From Chondrus crispus (Eukaryota; Rhodophyta; Florideophyceae; Gigartinales; Gigartinaceae), in the NCBI RefSeq assembly GCF_000350225.1, contig NW_005179090.1, positions 166,628 to 230,627 of the forward strand: 64,000 bases of DNA, in the 5' to 3' direction. Shown here in pieces: positions 40,201 to 49,114 of the stretch. A program made the translations under genes and the position numbers. The notes below the pieces were generated by a model, which did not search any database, was not told where the DNA came from, and was given only the letters and a program-made list of their open reading frames with translations. The first letter of the stretch is position 1; every line of letters begins with the position of its first letter.

Positions 40201-43200
40201 TAGATCTCCAGTCGCATACTTGTTACCGTCCTTCTTAACTGGCAAAACCCAAAGCTGGTATTCACCAGGCTTGCCGTGAACTGGGGAAATTGACACATTT
40301 TGCCAAACAACTCCCCTGCCTAGCAGCGAAACTGACTTTTGTAAGAAGCCCATCGAAGAGCCGCGACACGTGTCTGTAACAAAATTCTTCGGAACGTAGT
40401 CTGGAGGAGATGTCCAGCCTACCTTACGACGTTTGCGAGCAGATTCGATTCCAAACCGAACTGCAAATGATGCCCCACCAAGCTTACCTTCATTCGCCTC
40501 AGCTTCGCAATTTGCTTCTTCTTCTGGCTCGTCTTCCATCACCGCTTCACTGTGTTGCCTCTTCAACCCGCTGCGGTACACGCGAGCGGCACGCTGCGCC
40601 CGCCAAATGTTCTTCGCATATCGCAGCCAGCCAGCATAATCATCGTGTTTGTTCGGATGAGGTTGATGAAAGAGTTGTAGCAGATGGTCTCTTGTCTCTA
40701 CCTCACGTTCCATTGGATCCGACGCCCTACTCCGGAATGCGAGTCGTATGCCCTTCGCTCGAGACTTCTTGGACATACGTGAAGCCGCGTTTGCTTCACG
40801 TACACGTCTAGTGACAACGGCTCGCGCTTTCCGATTCGCAATTTTCGCAGCTGTCCAAGAGCTGAGTGGCATGTCTTCGATGTCATCCATGCTAAGCTTC
40901 TCAGTGTGAGTGATGTTGTCCAATAGCGAATTTCGGACTCCTGGTATGGCCTTCTCGCCCTTGGGCATAGATTTGAAGAACGACATAACAGACTGCTGCT
41001 TCCTCTTGTCTCTGAGCTCACGGCACTTCTTCACGAGCCAAGCGGGGTATTCCACCCGTGGGACTGGGTTGTCGACGGCCTGAAGAGCAGCTGGAATAGT
41101 AACAATCTTGAGAATCGCATTTGCGAGACGGCCTTTGTAATACTCCCAGTCTAGGAGGTTGCGAAGTTTCAAGTTTTCATCATCTCCATTCTTGGTCCAC
41201 TTCCTAAGAAGTTTTCGCTTCACAACTTCATTTGGGAAGTCAAAGATTTTCACAGGGATCGCTCTGCCCGTTACCTGCGTCTCTTCCGGCTTTCGAGCAA
41301 TCACGTAAGTGGCAGCTAGCCCTTTGTCCTTGACAATAGCAGAGCCCAAAAATTCCTTCAGTCGGGTTGCGCAAGTAATGGCACAACTTTTCTGCCCTGC
41401 TATGATATAGTCGCTCAAAGGCTTACTCATGTTGTTTTGCTCGACAAGGAGCTCAAGAATTCCAGCATCAGTCATTCCTTCTCCCTTCGTCGCCAAAACG
41501 TCAAACCACTTATTGCAGGTTTCCCCTACTTTTTCGTAACATTCTGATAGTGTGCGGCCCTCAAGGAACCTGCTGAATATTTCGCCCTGGAACTCTTTGA
41601 TGAGTTTCAGCTCTCCTCTTCTCTTGATTTCGAACCCTTTCAGCTCCGCAAGGGACCCGTCATCATTGAAAACTGCATATCTCTTCTTGATAGTCTTCCC
41701 TTCTTCGAGAGAGGCCGGGAGCACCATGGCCTTGTACGGACCATCAACTTCAAAGAGAATCGAACATTCGCTTCGCTGTTCATACTCAAACGTGTCCTTG
41801 TTGACAAGGTCTTGATATTGGTGGTTTGTAAAGTTTGCTGCGACATCCGAGTTAAAGACAGAACAAATGTAGCTGATGGAATAATCCTTCCCAGACTTGG
41901 TTTGGAAGGTGAAGTTTTCTGGAAAAGATACTGGTAAAACACACCAAATACCATCTGTATCTAATTCAAGGGGCAGCCCAACCTTCTCGATGAATTCTCG
42001 AGCTCGTCGAATGATTAACCCGCCGGTGTTTGTCACAATCCCGGCCATTTCCATAGAATACCAACGGGCTCCTCGCCTCATCACGTAGCCATAAAACGAG
42101 TTCAGGATGCATTTGTGCGCCAGCTGAAGAGAGTCGTACAACACAACCAAATTATCCGTCCTTTTGATTTCCTCCGGATCGCCACCTTCCTTCGCTTTGC
42201 TGCGGAGCTTCTTCTGCTTCTTCAGAAGAGCTTTGTATTCATATCTTCGGTTCCGAAATGCACGAACAGTGTCGACATAAAACGGATTTTCTCTTTGGCA
42301 AACAGTTGCGGTTTTGTCAACAACTCTAGTCTCTTGCGTTTTTCGATAGTTGGTGCGGCAGTATTCCTTGAGTCGCTTTCGAAAATGAACGTTCTTGCGC
42401 GACTCTTCATCTTCGAAACTTGCGAGTCCGGCGCTGTCGGGGGCATTCTTCCTACCTCTCCGATTTGACTCTGGCTTCTTCCAACTCTTGCGCTGGTGGC
42501 CCCTCTCATGCTCCTGCAAGTTACGGCTCTCACCTTGGTCCTGTTGGCCTTCTTCTGCAGCTTGCAGCTCATTTTCCCGCTCCTCTTGGGCGACTCTCCG
42601 CTGAATCATCTCCGCTTCTCCTCGAGACGCAGGATAGAACTCACCCCGCCACGTCCACTCCATGTCGCGCTGGCATTCCGACATTCCGTTGAAATCGCAG
42701 GCGGCACATTGCGCTGGAGTGACCATCGCATGGGGCTGCAAGCGGTTAGTGAGGATAATGTTTGGATACATTGCCGAAACATCAAGATGATAGATAAGGG
42801 GTTTCTCATTCAGCCGGGGGTTTTCACGAAGTCTATGAAGCTGTTTGACAATCTCCGCACGAACTTCTGCATAGTTGGTGACGTCGTCCACACTCATCTT
42901 GCCCTCGACCTCAATGGCGAACCGCAACGTTTCGTCAAGAGTTTTTTCAAGATCTTCGAGGGCGGTGACATCAATGTTGAATTGGAGAGGCAAGTCACTT
43001 CGATACACACCCGTTCGGATGGCTTCAACGTGACCGCCAATGTATGTCTCTGACTCGAGCACGTGCCCATCGTCCGTTAACTTGCCGATTGCGCTGCCGT
43101 TGTATTTGTTCGGCGCAACAATGCGCTTCTCACGAGCCTGGCACATAAGAAGCATCTCGCACAGAGTTCCAGACCCCTTTCGGAGCACATCATCGGGGTT

Positions 43201-44793
43201 GAGCGGAATAATATTGCAGAGGGAGAAGATGAAGGGGTGTACGTATTTCATGTACAAGTAGTAGGTACAAACAGCGTCAGAAACGGAATATTTTGCCATT
43301 TCATCCGGCCTTTCTATAGCAGCTGTCATCATCTCTTCTGGCGGGATCTCCTCTGGCTCAAAGCCGAGCAAGGCTCTCGTCACAGCCTTGAGACCGCGGG
43401 AGCCCTGGGGGAGATAGGAGTCGCGATTCACCCAGTGAAAGACATCCATGTGAATCGCTGCCCTCCCCTTTGTCACCTTGGACATCATATCATCACCGTT
43501 GGTGCGCATTCCAATTTCCTTGCCCATGTCCAGACCAAGCAGTGCCGCTCTCTTCTCAACGAACGGCCAGTCAAAATAGTCGCCATTGAAAGTGACAAAC
43601 ACGCGCGGGGCCGCAATGCGGGTCTCTGCGAAAAAGCGCTCGAGCAAAGCCTTTTCGTTGGCCTCATTGAAGACCTCGAACTCGCCATGATACTCGGCAT
43701 GCGGTTTGTACTCAAAGTTGTCGATATCCTTGGACACAACCTCACGGTTGATGCCCAAAAACCCTTTGCCGTCGACCATCCACGAGATCATCATGACCTC
43801 ATCGCCAGACTCTGCATCTGGAAACTTGAGCGGCTTCTTGGTACACTCGATGTCATAGGCGAGGACGACCGGGGCTGCCCGTTCGACAATATCGGGCAAC
43901 TTCTCCAATCGGGCGCTAGCAAAATCGTTCGCAGAGGCCTCGTTCAAATCCGGGTCGAGTTCTGCGGGCACTCCGGCTCCATGCATTTGGTCGAAGAGGG
44001 CGTCCTCGTCGATATCTTCCTGCGACTTGGAGCTCTGGTCGCCCCCGGGCGAGACTTTGTACCAGTAGCCGACGTTGATCTTCTGGTCAATGGCGAGCCT
44101 GTTGACGGGTGCGACGTCGTACTCGCGGATATCCTCGATGGCGTCGAGAGCACCCATGGGGGTGGTTGCGTCTCCCCCGGTGGCGCGGTGAATGGCGGCA
44201 GTGCGGCGCTTGCGCTCGAGATTGCGGTCGACGATAGGGGCAAGCCCCTGGCGGAGGCTGTACAAATCGCCCGTGGTGCGGGTCTCGACCTTCAAAAATG
44301 ATCTTCCCTCATCGGCAGCGAGGTGGTTAGGCATAGAGATGTCCTCGAGGGTGACAACAGAAACCTCAGCGACTTGATCCTGAAACTGCTTTCTAATGGT
44401 AATTTCCGCCTCCCTGAGCAGGTCCTTAGTGACGGCGACATACATATATGGGCGTGCAATAATGGAAGCTCTGAAGTCATGGCCGTCGTCGGCGATGAAA
44501 AACAGGTCGACGGCCTGGACAGGCCTGCGTGTTAGGGGCTCCTCGAGGGTGCCCGTGACCATGTTGACGAGCCATCCGACGCGCGGACGGGAGCCCGGGG
44601 GCAGGGGCGCAAAGCCGAGCAGTGTGTCTTCGAGCTCGTCTTGTTGACGGTGATCCTTCCATGTGCTGCGGTGGGGCAGGCCGTCTGAGAGGGCGGGGTC
44701 GGCAAAGGTTTTGAGCTTGGTGGGGCCGGTACGCGAGCCGCCGATGGAGGAGCGATAGTCGGAGCGGCCGTAGCGATTCCGAAAGACGCCCAT
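37204..44793 (-). CDS. POLE: DNA polymerase epsilon catalytic subunit
   Basis: A 2,529-aa single-exon gene, longer than the human (about 2,286 aa) and yeast proteins. It makes the leading strand with proofreading. The start MGVFRNRYGRSD fits; the frame is open upstream without an ATG. The exonuclease domain has LAYDIECTKKPL (catalytic D and E, about residue 314), FNGDYFDWPFV and YSVSDAVCTYYLY. Polymerase motif A is LDVSAMYPNIILTNRL, motif B is HKCILNSFYGYVM and motif C is LELDTDGIWC (about 944). A large inactive second exonuclease-polymerase half follows, with charged insertions. The C-terminal cysteine modules (CTYC ... CEYC, and KCMRCRMVKRDNMGTHCNC), which bind Zn and an Fe-S cluster, are intact near residues 2,390-2,490. 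Confidence 0.97.
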   Translation of the reverse strand: MGVFRNRYGRSDYRSSIGGSRTGPTKLKTFADPALSDGLPHRSTWKDHRQQDELEDTLLGFAPLPPGSRPRVGWLVNMVTGTLEEPLTRRPVQAVDLFFIADDGHDFRASIIARPYMYVAVTKDLLREAEITIRKQFQDQVAEVSVVTLEDISMPNHLAADEGRSFLKVETRTTGDLYSLRQGLAPIVDRNLERKRRTAAIHRATGGDATTPMGALDAIEDIREYDVAPVNRLAIDQKINVGYWYKVSPGGDQSSKSQEDIDEDALFDQMHGAGVPAELDPDLNEASANDFASARLEKLPDIVERAAPVVLAYDIECTKKPLKFPDAESGDEVMMISWMVDGKGFLGINREVVSKDIDNFEYKPHAEYHGEFEVFNEANEKALLERFFAETRIAAPRVFVTFNGDYFDWPFVEKRAALLGLDMGKEIGMRTNGDDMMSKVTKGRAAIHMDVFHWVNRDSYLPQGSRGLKAVTRALLGFEPEEIPPEEMMTAAIERPDEMAKYSVSDAVCTYYLYMKYVHPFIFSLCNIIPLNPDDVLRKGSGTLCEMLLMCQAREKRIVAPNKYNGSAIGKLTDDGHVLESETYIGGHVEAIRTGVYRSDLPLQFNIDVTALEDLEKTLDETLRFAIEVEGKMSVDDVTNYAEVRAEIVKQLHRLRENPRLNEKPLIYHLDVSAMYPNIILTNRLQPHAMVTPAQCAACDFNGMSECQRDMEWTWRGEFYPASRGEAEMIQRRVAQEERENELQAAEEGQQDQGESRNLQEHERGHQRKSWKKPESNRRGRKNAPDSAGLASFEDEESRKNVHFRKRLKEYCRTNYRKTQETRVVDKTATVCQRENPFYVDTVRAFRNRRYEYKALLKKQKKLRSKAKEGGDPEEIKRTDNLVVLYDSLQLAHKCILNSFYGYVMRRGARWYSMEMAGIVTNTGGLIIRRAREFIEKVGLPLELDTDGIWCVLPVSFPENFTFQTKSGKDYSISYICSVFNSDVAANFTNHQYQDLVNKDTFEYEQRSECSILFEVDGPYKAMVLPASLEEGKTIKKRYAVFNDDGSLAELKGFEIKRRGELKLIKEFQGEIFSRFLEGRTLSECYEKVGETCNKWFDVLATKGEGMTDAGILELLVEQNNMSKPLSDYIIAGQKSCAITCATRLKEFLGSAIVKDKGLAATYVIARKPEETQVTGRAIPVKIFDFPNEVVKRKLLRKWTKNGDDENLKLRNLLDWEYYKGRLANAILKIVTIPAALQAVDNPVPRVEYPAWLVKKCRELRDKRKQQSVMSFFKSMPKGEKAIPGVRNSLLDNITHTEKLSMDDIEDMPLSSWTAAKIANRKARAVVTRRVREANAASRMSKKSRAKGIRLAFRSRASDPMEREVETRDHLLQLFHQPHPNKHDDYAGWLRYAKNIWRAQRAARVYRSGLKRQHSEAVMEDEPEEEANCEAEANEGKLGGASFAVRFGIESARKRRKVGWTSPPDYVPKNFVTDTCRGSSMGFLQKSVSLLGRGVVWQNVSISPVHGKPGEYQLWVLPVKKDGNKYATGDLHSIPLHVKRVLYYNSRVETPPDIPGVSAELVPGLALPRSREAHYLFRLELQEDRFQKTDKDLTSTLTDAGVLDGVFGAQAPLDYETVLALGTFCVPKRSVVSRMQSKDLLRKGLTLNDIVSKGPDTAPYLKDSLKEDAKTVLNQAFVYGSHALDGSSRALYAVIAPAAKLVHVVAVRPSANFSVNLKRIWKRVSEEKRDQSSDGNDHPTPDKDAIQSTLPSDCTFTTRGVRTRKEAWSEIQQALSRIRNGSSMATRSRKTGLRTLLLSQWPDLDVSTASEEMFGAGTNRGGSSRLSLGSLEVCVPLAKSYPVVTIASNADDGDYMPVGWESSAISLAFSRFTEISNWLPSHIHFSRFAGIPLGNMSSTDVYSQALDVLVGRELLNRDHVLWASNSPQPDLGGFEEDDSNLQHEIPSVPEVSSPGSYRTICIDTELSNLTIATILSSSHVNQLEGTDLAFDAAANGVAKVAKNSKNFGGESGKEGTIGGRKAALLDEMAASAPAFRIIKDLVASWDKAASSETNPHVANISRGLLDHLLRWTRSESSMLYDPALARFLGWLITKVFRQLVGELKDLGATVVFASMSRLILATPKTQTVDGLRYAGFLEKTVKSKPLFRHVHFEPLIGVYSGLLFVDRFNYGALPAPEEASILSGEFGQTVSKNAVTRRTCASREIPYARMMWDMARYLPIPVAVLWTQVVEEFIRRPMVVRLRAIENEAGSIEMVSDTPASDGLSEQQIRATDLQKKHFRPRGDGFADEVQDFTRNLTGQLLEKIHEIREKTPTLVFPSVPSILNATDRHRNPALEFVRSLCYVLGLDPAASEEVAGMRRSLLRLLGVREFAKEAQFKDPALPVPLRDVICTYCNAVVDLDVARDARLWTDPSQSQEGEETRHDSKSLWACEYCGNRYDMRQIELDLMRSAQKMYTAYQVQDLKCMRCRMVKRDNMGTHCNCSGSPFQLSVSHRDFRKQLHALESVARFHGFQFLSETVSWMYESTSMQ

Positions 44794-45291
44794 GGTCGGA
44801 CTGGGGTGCAAGCGAAGGGGGAGGGGGGAATGGTGGTGGGGGGAGGGAGAGAGGCTGAGGTCAGGGCGGGGGTGGTAAGCAGGATAGTTTAGGAGGGAAG
44901 GGAGGAGGAGGGAAATGTGAGAGGCTGAAGCAGTAGTTGTAGGACTTCTGGCCTAATGCTATGGCCGTTTGGATGGCCGTTTGGCAAAGGTTGCGGAACG
45001 AGCATTTCGCGCCAAAATGTGATTGACGCGCCGTGGGCGATCACGATCTGAGCTAGATGCAGGGCCTAGTACAGTATTGAGCCCATGCACAGCACTGTAC
45101 ACGTACAACACATCACATTCCATAAAAACCACAGCTTTGTACAAATCCCGCGAAACAGCGATTTCGACGGCACGCCAACTATTGCCGCGAAACAGCGGTT
45201 TTGACGGCACGCCAACCATCTTGAGCTGATGTCAGCTCAGGTGATGTCAACATCACCTCCGACGTGCAGGCTGCCGACCGGTCCAGCAAAG
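44794..45291. other. Intergenic region upstream of POLE and downstream of TGT
   Basis: 498 bp with the POLE promoter. A purine-rich stretch is followed by a direct repeat with a 37-bp period (CGCGAAACAGCG...GACGGCACGCCAAC at 45149 and 45186). Two adjacent palindromes, GAGCTGATGTCAGCTC and AGGTGATGTCAACATCACCT, each hold the octamer TGATGTCA. No gene. Confidence 0.6.
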
Positions 45292-46578
45292 TCAAATCTC
45301 ATCATTCAAAATGGCTTGTCTCATCCTTCCCATCATCTCGCTCATGTAGTGAATATTGTGCAACGTGAGCAGCGTGGCCGCCATGGGCTCATGCGTCTTC
45401 CACAAATGATGTAAGTAAGCGAGCGAGTGTCCCCTCAACCCGCCTTCCCAGTCAGGCGGTTCGAACGTGCTCTTCCACTTGCTCTGTCGGATCTGCACCC
45501 TGCCAAACCTCCTCGTCAGCAGCGTACCATGCCTGCCGAGCCGTGTGGGAAAGCACGAATCAAACGTGTCCACGCCCAGCGGCACGGCGCCCACGATGCT
45601 ATCGACGTCGGCGATGCCCAGCAGGTGGTTGGGGCGGTCCGGCGGCAGCCGCGGCATGACGAACCTCAACAGCTCGAACAGCTCGTCGCGGTTCTTCCCT
45701 AGGCTGCCGCCGATGCCGTATCCATCAAATGGCAAGCTCCCCAAGTACTCGGCCGACATTGCGCGTAGGTCCTCGTCGATGCCGCCGTGCACCACGGCGT
45801 ACATTGCCTGCTTCCTGCGGTCGTCCAGATGCGTCTGCAGGCTGCGCGCCTCCCAGCGGTGCGAGAGCAGGACGGAGCGATGCAGCGCGTCCCGCTCGAT
45901 GTGGTACGGCGGGAGCTCGTCCAACGGGACAATGATATCCGCGCCGAAGGCCTTCTGCGCAGCGACGGAGGTCTCCGGGGTGAGGAGCATGCGCGTGCCG
46001 TCGCGGTACGAGCGGAAGGTGGCGCCCTCTTCAGTGACGGAAAGAAGCAAGGATTCTGAGTTTTTAGGGCGCGAGCGTTTCATGTTGAGCTCCTCTGCGA
46101 CCGAGCCGTGTGCGAGCGAGAAGACCTGGAAGCCGCCCGAGTCTGTGATGATGGGGGCGTCGCGGTTCATGAAAGAATGCAGGCCACCGGCTTTGGCGAC
46201 GACTTCCGGGCCGGGGTGGAGCATTAGATGGTAGGTGTTGCAGAAGATGAGCTGGAGCTCGGCGGCCAGTGGGCGGTGGTCGACGGCTTTGAGCGCGGCG
46301 TTAGTGGCGACGGCGACGAAGCCCGGGGTGTCCACGACACCGTGGGGGGTGTGCAGGCGGCCGACGCGGGCGCGGGAGCGGGTGGAGCGATGAATGAGCT
46401 CGTAGCGGAAGAAGGGAGGGGGTTCGTAGGAGGGGAAGGCGGAGGGGGGTGGGGGGAGCGCGTACGGGTCGGGGAAAGGGGGGGGTTTGCGGCGGCGGTT
46501 CGGGCGGGGCTTTGGAGATGGGGACGGGGACGTGGTTAATTGGGGCAAGAAGCGAGCGGCGGGGAGACGCGGGGGCAT
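45292..46578 (-). CDS. tRNA-guanine transglycosylase (queuine tRNA-ribosyltransferase) with altered zinc site
   Basis: A 428-aa enzyme of the TGT family, which swaps guanine-34 for queuine or a precursor in tRNAs with GUN anticodons. A Pro/Arg-rich extension of about 55 residues may target an organelle. The catalytic core shows DSGGFQVFSLAHG, VPLDELPPY, VVHGGIDEDLRAMS, FDGYGIGGSLGKNRDEL and the nucleophile region GVDTFDSCFPTRLGRHG. The family's zinc motif, normally C-x-C-x2-C followed by SRAYLHHL and a His in TLHN, is changed. SLAYLHHL and TLHNI remain, but the three cysteines are replaced by TFEPPDWEGGLRG. So the enzyme is either zinc-free or altered in activity. Single exon. It is divergent from the RING gene. 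Confidence 0.85.
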   Translation of the reverse strand: MPPRLPAARFLPQLTTSPSPSPKPRPNRRRKPPPFPDPYALPPPPSAFPSYEPPPFFRYELIHRSTRSRARVGRLHTPHGVVDTPGFVAVATNAALKAVDHRPLAAELQLIFCNTYHLMLHPGPEVVAKAGGLHSFMNRDAPIITDSGGFQVFSLAHGSVAEELNMKRSRPKNSESLLLSVTEEGATFRSYRDGTRMLLTPETSVAAQKAFGADIIVPLDELPPYHIERDALHRSVLLSHRWEARSLQTHLDDRRKQAMYAVVHGGIDEDLRAMSAEYLGSLPFDGYGIGGSLGKNRDELFELLRFVMPRLPPDRPNHLLGIADVDSIVGAVPLGVDTFDSCFPTRLGRHGTLLTRRFGRVQIRQSKWKSTFEPPDWEGGLRGHSLAYLHHLWKTHEPMAATLLTLHNIHYMSEMMGRMRQAILNDEI

Positions 46579-47074
46579 AGTGGAGATGGAGGTGAGGTAG
46601 AGGAATTAGGCAGTGTTGGTGAGGGAGGGCGGAGGTGATGTCACCTCAATTGTCAACAATTAGCGAAGCGGGGGTCATCTCCGATCACGGTGAGGAGGAC
46701 ATGGCGGGGGGCATCGGCGGGGCGATGCATCCAAACAGGAGCACAACACGTGTGTGTGGTGTAGCTCGATGCACAGTCTCGTGTGCGGGCGACTGCTGGT
46801 GCCAGCACTGCCAGCAGTCGCAGCTTCTTGGTACCAAGACGCTGCGTCAGTCGTGTGCACGTGGCAATGGTTCTAACACGTGTAAGCGTGGCCACGGAGG
46901 CGAAAAAGAGAGGGAGGGAATTTTGGCGGGTTCGCACAACACTCTCCGGCATCCCGCGGCAAATAGGACGTTTGCCAAACACAGACAACCCTATCATCGG
47001 CCTGGCCAGCCATCCCCGACAAGCCCAGCCCTCCCCACTCGCCCCGCCTCATCCTTGCCACCGTCCCCCGCAAC
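46579..47074. promoter_or_regulatory. Divergent promoter region, TGT and RING protein
   Basis: 496 bp between divergent starts. It contains TGATGTCA inside a palindrome at 46633-46646 (GAGGTGATGTCACCTC core), a TTGTCAACAA palindrome next to it, and two ACACGTGT sites (46746-46753 and 46876-46883). Confidence 0.5.
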
Positions 47075-48607
47075 ATGCCGCACAGCCGCACGCTCTCCAC
47101 CCTGCGCCTCCAATCCAGGCTTTTCCCCACGCTCCCATCCTCACCTCCCCGCCGCCCCTTCGAAGGGACGGACAGATCCCGCGCCCCCGCGCCCGCTCTC
47201 CCTGCCCGCCCCCTCTCGCCGGCCTCCTCATCCGCCTCGACGCTCCCGCCGTCCCCGCCCCCTGCCCCCAAACTCCACCCCGATGACGTCCCCATCCTCG
47301 GAAGCGCCGCGACCGAGACGGTCGAGCTGCTCGCCGCGGTGCGTGCGCGCACCTCCACGATCAAGAAGGTGCAGCGCGACCTGCAGGTAGCGGCACAGCG
47401 CCTGGTGGCGCTGCGCGCAGCGGAGAAGAGGGGCCCGTACGGGGCGTCGAGCGCGGTCGTGGTGGACAACCTGCCCGGGGAGGACTGCCCTATCTGCCTG
47501 GAGAAGCTCACGTCGCCCAGCTCGTCGATCGCGCGGTGCGGGCATATGTTCCATAGACACTGCATCGAGCGGCACATGATGCAGCGCGTCAGCCCAGAGT
47601 GCCCGATTTGTAGGCAGAGTATGCACGTTGCGGAGCTCGTGCAGGTCATGAGCGGCATCCCAGAGGCTCGGGATGATATGCGCGGGGCGCCGGCGATGGG
47701 GGAGGGGAGCGGAGAAACTGCGTTGGAAGACGCGGAGGTGGTCATTGATCTGGTCGATATTGACGCGACTGGCTCGCAAGAGAGTGAACGGGGGGAGGGT
47801 AGTGGCAAGGGGGATACTGCGTTGGTTAGGTTGGCAGGCGGGATGCAGAGCGCCATTGCTGAGCTTCGACACGAGATTCAATCGTTTGCGGTGGTTGCAA
47901 AGACAGTGGAGGTGTTGGAGAAGAGGGAGCGGGGGAGGAAGGCGGCAGCCGCGCGACAGCGCAAGGCACGGGAAAAAGAGCAGATGCAGCTGCGCGACGA
48001 GTATTCCACCTTGAAGAAGGATGCATACAGGCACCTCGCAGATCTTAAGCATGATAGGGAGGAGCTAAGGCAGAAGGGGGCCGAGGTAAATGACGAGCTA
48101 AGTGCTGCGAAGAAGATCCGCATCAACTTGGACCTGCTAAAAAAGGAGTTAGAAGTCAAGGAAAACGAGTTGGAGCTGGAGCGCGCAAAAGTTGGCGAGG
48201 AGCAGTTGCACTGCTTGCAGACGAAGAAGAGATATGAGGCGCTTATCAAATCGAGGCAGACAAAGGAAATGCTCGACAAGCGGCGGAAGGACGCACTTCC
48301 GACGCAGGGCAGAAAAAAAGTCCGGAGAGTGTCGGCGGAAGGAGCACCTTCCTCTGACGACGAATCAGGCGATGATGACAAGGCGAGCAATACCACACAT
48401 TTGAGCGCGACTTTTCGAAGCGAGGGGACGCGGTCTCAATCTGAAAGGCCGCTAGCAGTATTCGGAAGCCAGCTGTCGAAACCGTCTCGCCTGAACAGAC
48501 CCGTTGCGCCGAGAAGAGACAGAGCAAAGCTTTCTCAGTTTACTCCAAAGCGCAGCAAGGTGCAGCGGCCTATGGGTGGGGTAGGGGCTCGCTCGCGAAT
48601 AAGATAA
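47075..48607 (+). CDS. RING-finger, coiled-coil protein (probable E3 ubiquitin ligase)
   Basis: A 510-aa protein. A Pro/Ser/Arg-rich N-terminus is followed by a C3HC4 RING (about residues 134-178): CPICLEKLTSPSSSIARC, GHMFHRHCIE, then ECPICRQSM. After an acidic stretch a long charged region (about 255-405) with heptad-like spacing (AARQRKAREKEQMQLRDEY, LKKELEVKENELELERAK) predicts a coiled coil. The tail is basic. RING plus coiled coil resembles TRAIP-type ligases, but TRAIP has its RING at the extreme N-terminus, so orthology is unproven. It likely acts as an E3 ligase through E2 binding by the RING. Single exon. It converges on the GapA gene. Confidence 0.75.
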   Translation: MPHSRTLSTLRLQSRLFPTLPSSPPRRPFEGTDRSRAPAPALPARPLSPASSSASTLPPSPPPAPKLHPDDVPILGSAATETVELLAAVRARTSTIKKVQRDLQVAAQRLVALRAAEKRGPYGASSAVVVDNLPGEDCPICLEKLTSPSSSIARCGHMFHRHCIERHMMQRVSPECPICRQSMHVAELVQVMSGIPEARDDMRGAPAMGEGSGETALEDAEVVIDLVDIDATGSQESERGEGSGKGDTALVRLAGGMQSAIAELRHEIQSFAVVAKTVEVLEKRERGRKAAAARQRKAREKEQMQLRDEYSTLKKDAYRHLADLKHDREELRQKGAEVNDELSAAKKIRINLDLLKKELEVKENELELERAKVGEEQLHCLQTKKRYEALIKSRQTKEMLDKRRKDALPTQGRKKVRRVSAEGAPSSDDESGDDDKASNTTHLSATFRSEGTRSQSERPLAVFGSQLSKPSRLNRPVAPRRDRAKLSQFTPKRSKVQRPMGGVGARSRIR

Positions 48608-49114
48608 TGCCTCACCCGTGGGCGGCTGAGGATAACAGCTTGCAGCGGACAGGGTCCGTCTGCTGGGCGCGAGTCAAGATAGGATCGTAAGATAGATCCT
48701 GGAGCTGGTAGGCAAGTCTTGTGACCTCCAAACAAATTCCGTCTAGATATCGATAGGCCTCATCCTGCGTCAGATGTTATCTTCTCTCGCCAGTCTACTC
48801 TTTGCTAAACGCTGGATCCAGCTTACAGCGCCTCTCAAAGGCACATCATTCGTAGCACGAACGGAAATATATCGCTTCCTACAGTGGGTCAAGTATTTAC
48901 GCACTATTAAATGCTATGCGCTGGAGGGGAGCGTCAATGAGTTGGGAATCCCACGAGGCCGTAACTGAGAACGAAAGATTAACAGGAGTAAACGTTAACA
49001 GAAACCGAAACCGATTCTCTGATTTTAAGTACCTGGGCCAAGACCTACGTGAAAAAAACTGTGGCTTCCTCAAAACCCCCGAGCTAGTAAGCTCAGTACG
49101 CCGCGGTCCAAATT
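48608..49114. other. 3' intergenic region between the RING gene and GapA
   Basis: 507 bp between convergent stops. No gene or repeat recognised. Confidence 0.5.

Noticed and set aside
43237-44301. 354-codon open frame on the plus strand
   Set aside because: It is exactly antisense to the exonuclease domain of DNA polymerase epsilon, which has strong motifs on the minus strand; the plus-strand peptide has none.
45467-46234. 255-codon plus-strand frame
   Set aside because: Antisense to the transglycosylase gene and low-complexity.
47228-48052. 274-codon minus-strand frame
   Set aside because: Antisense to the RING/coiled-coil gene; the peptide is low-complexity.
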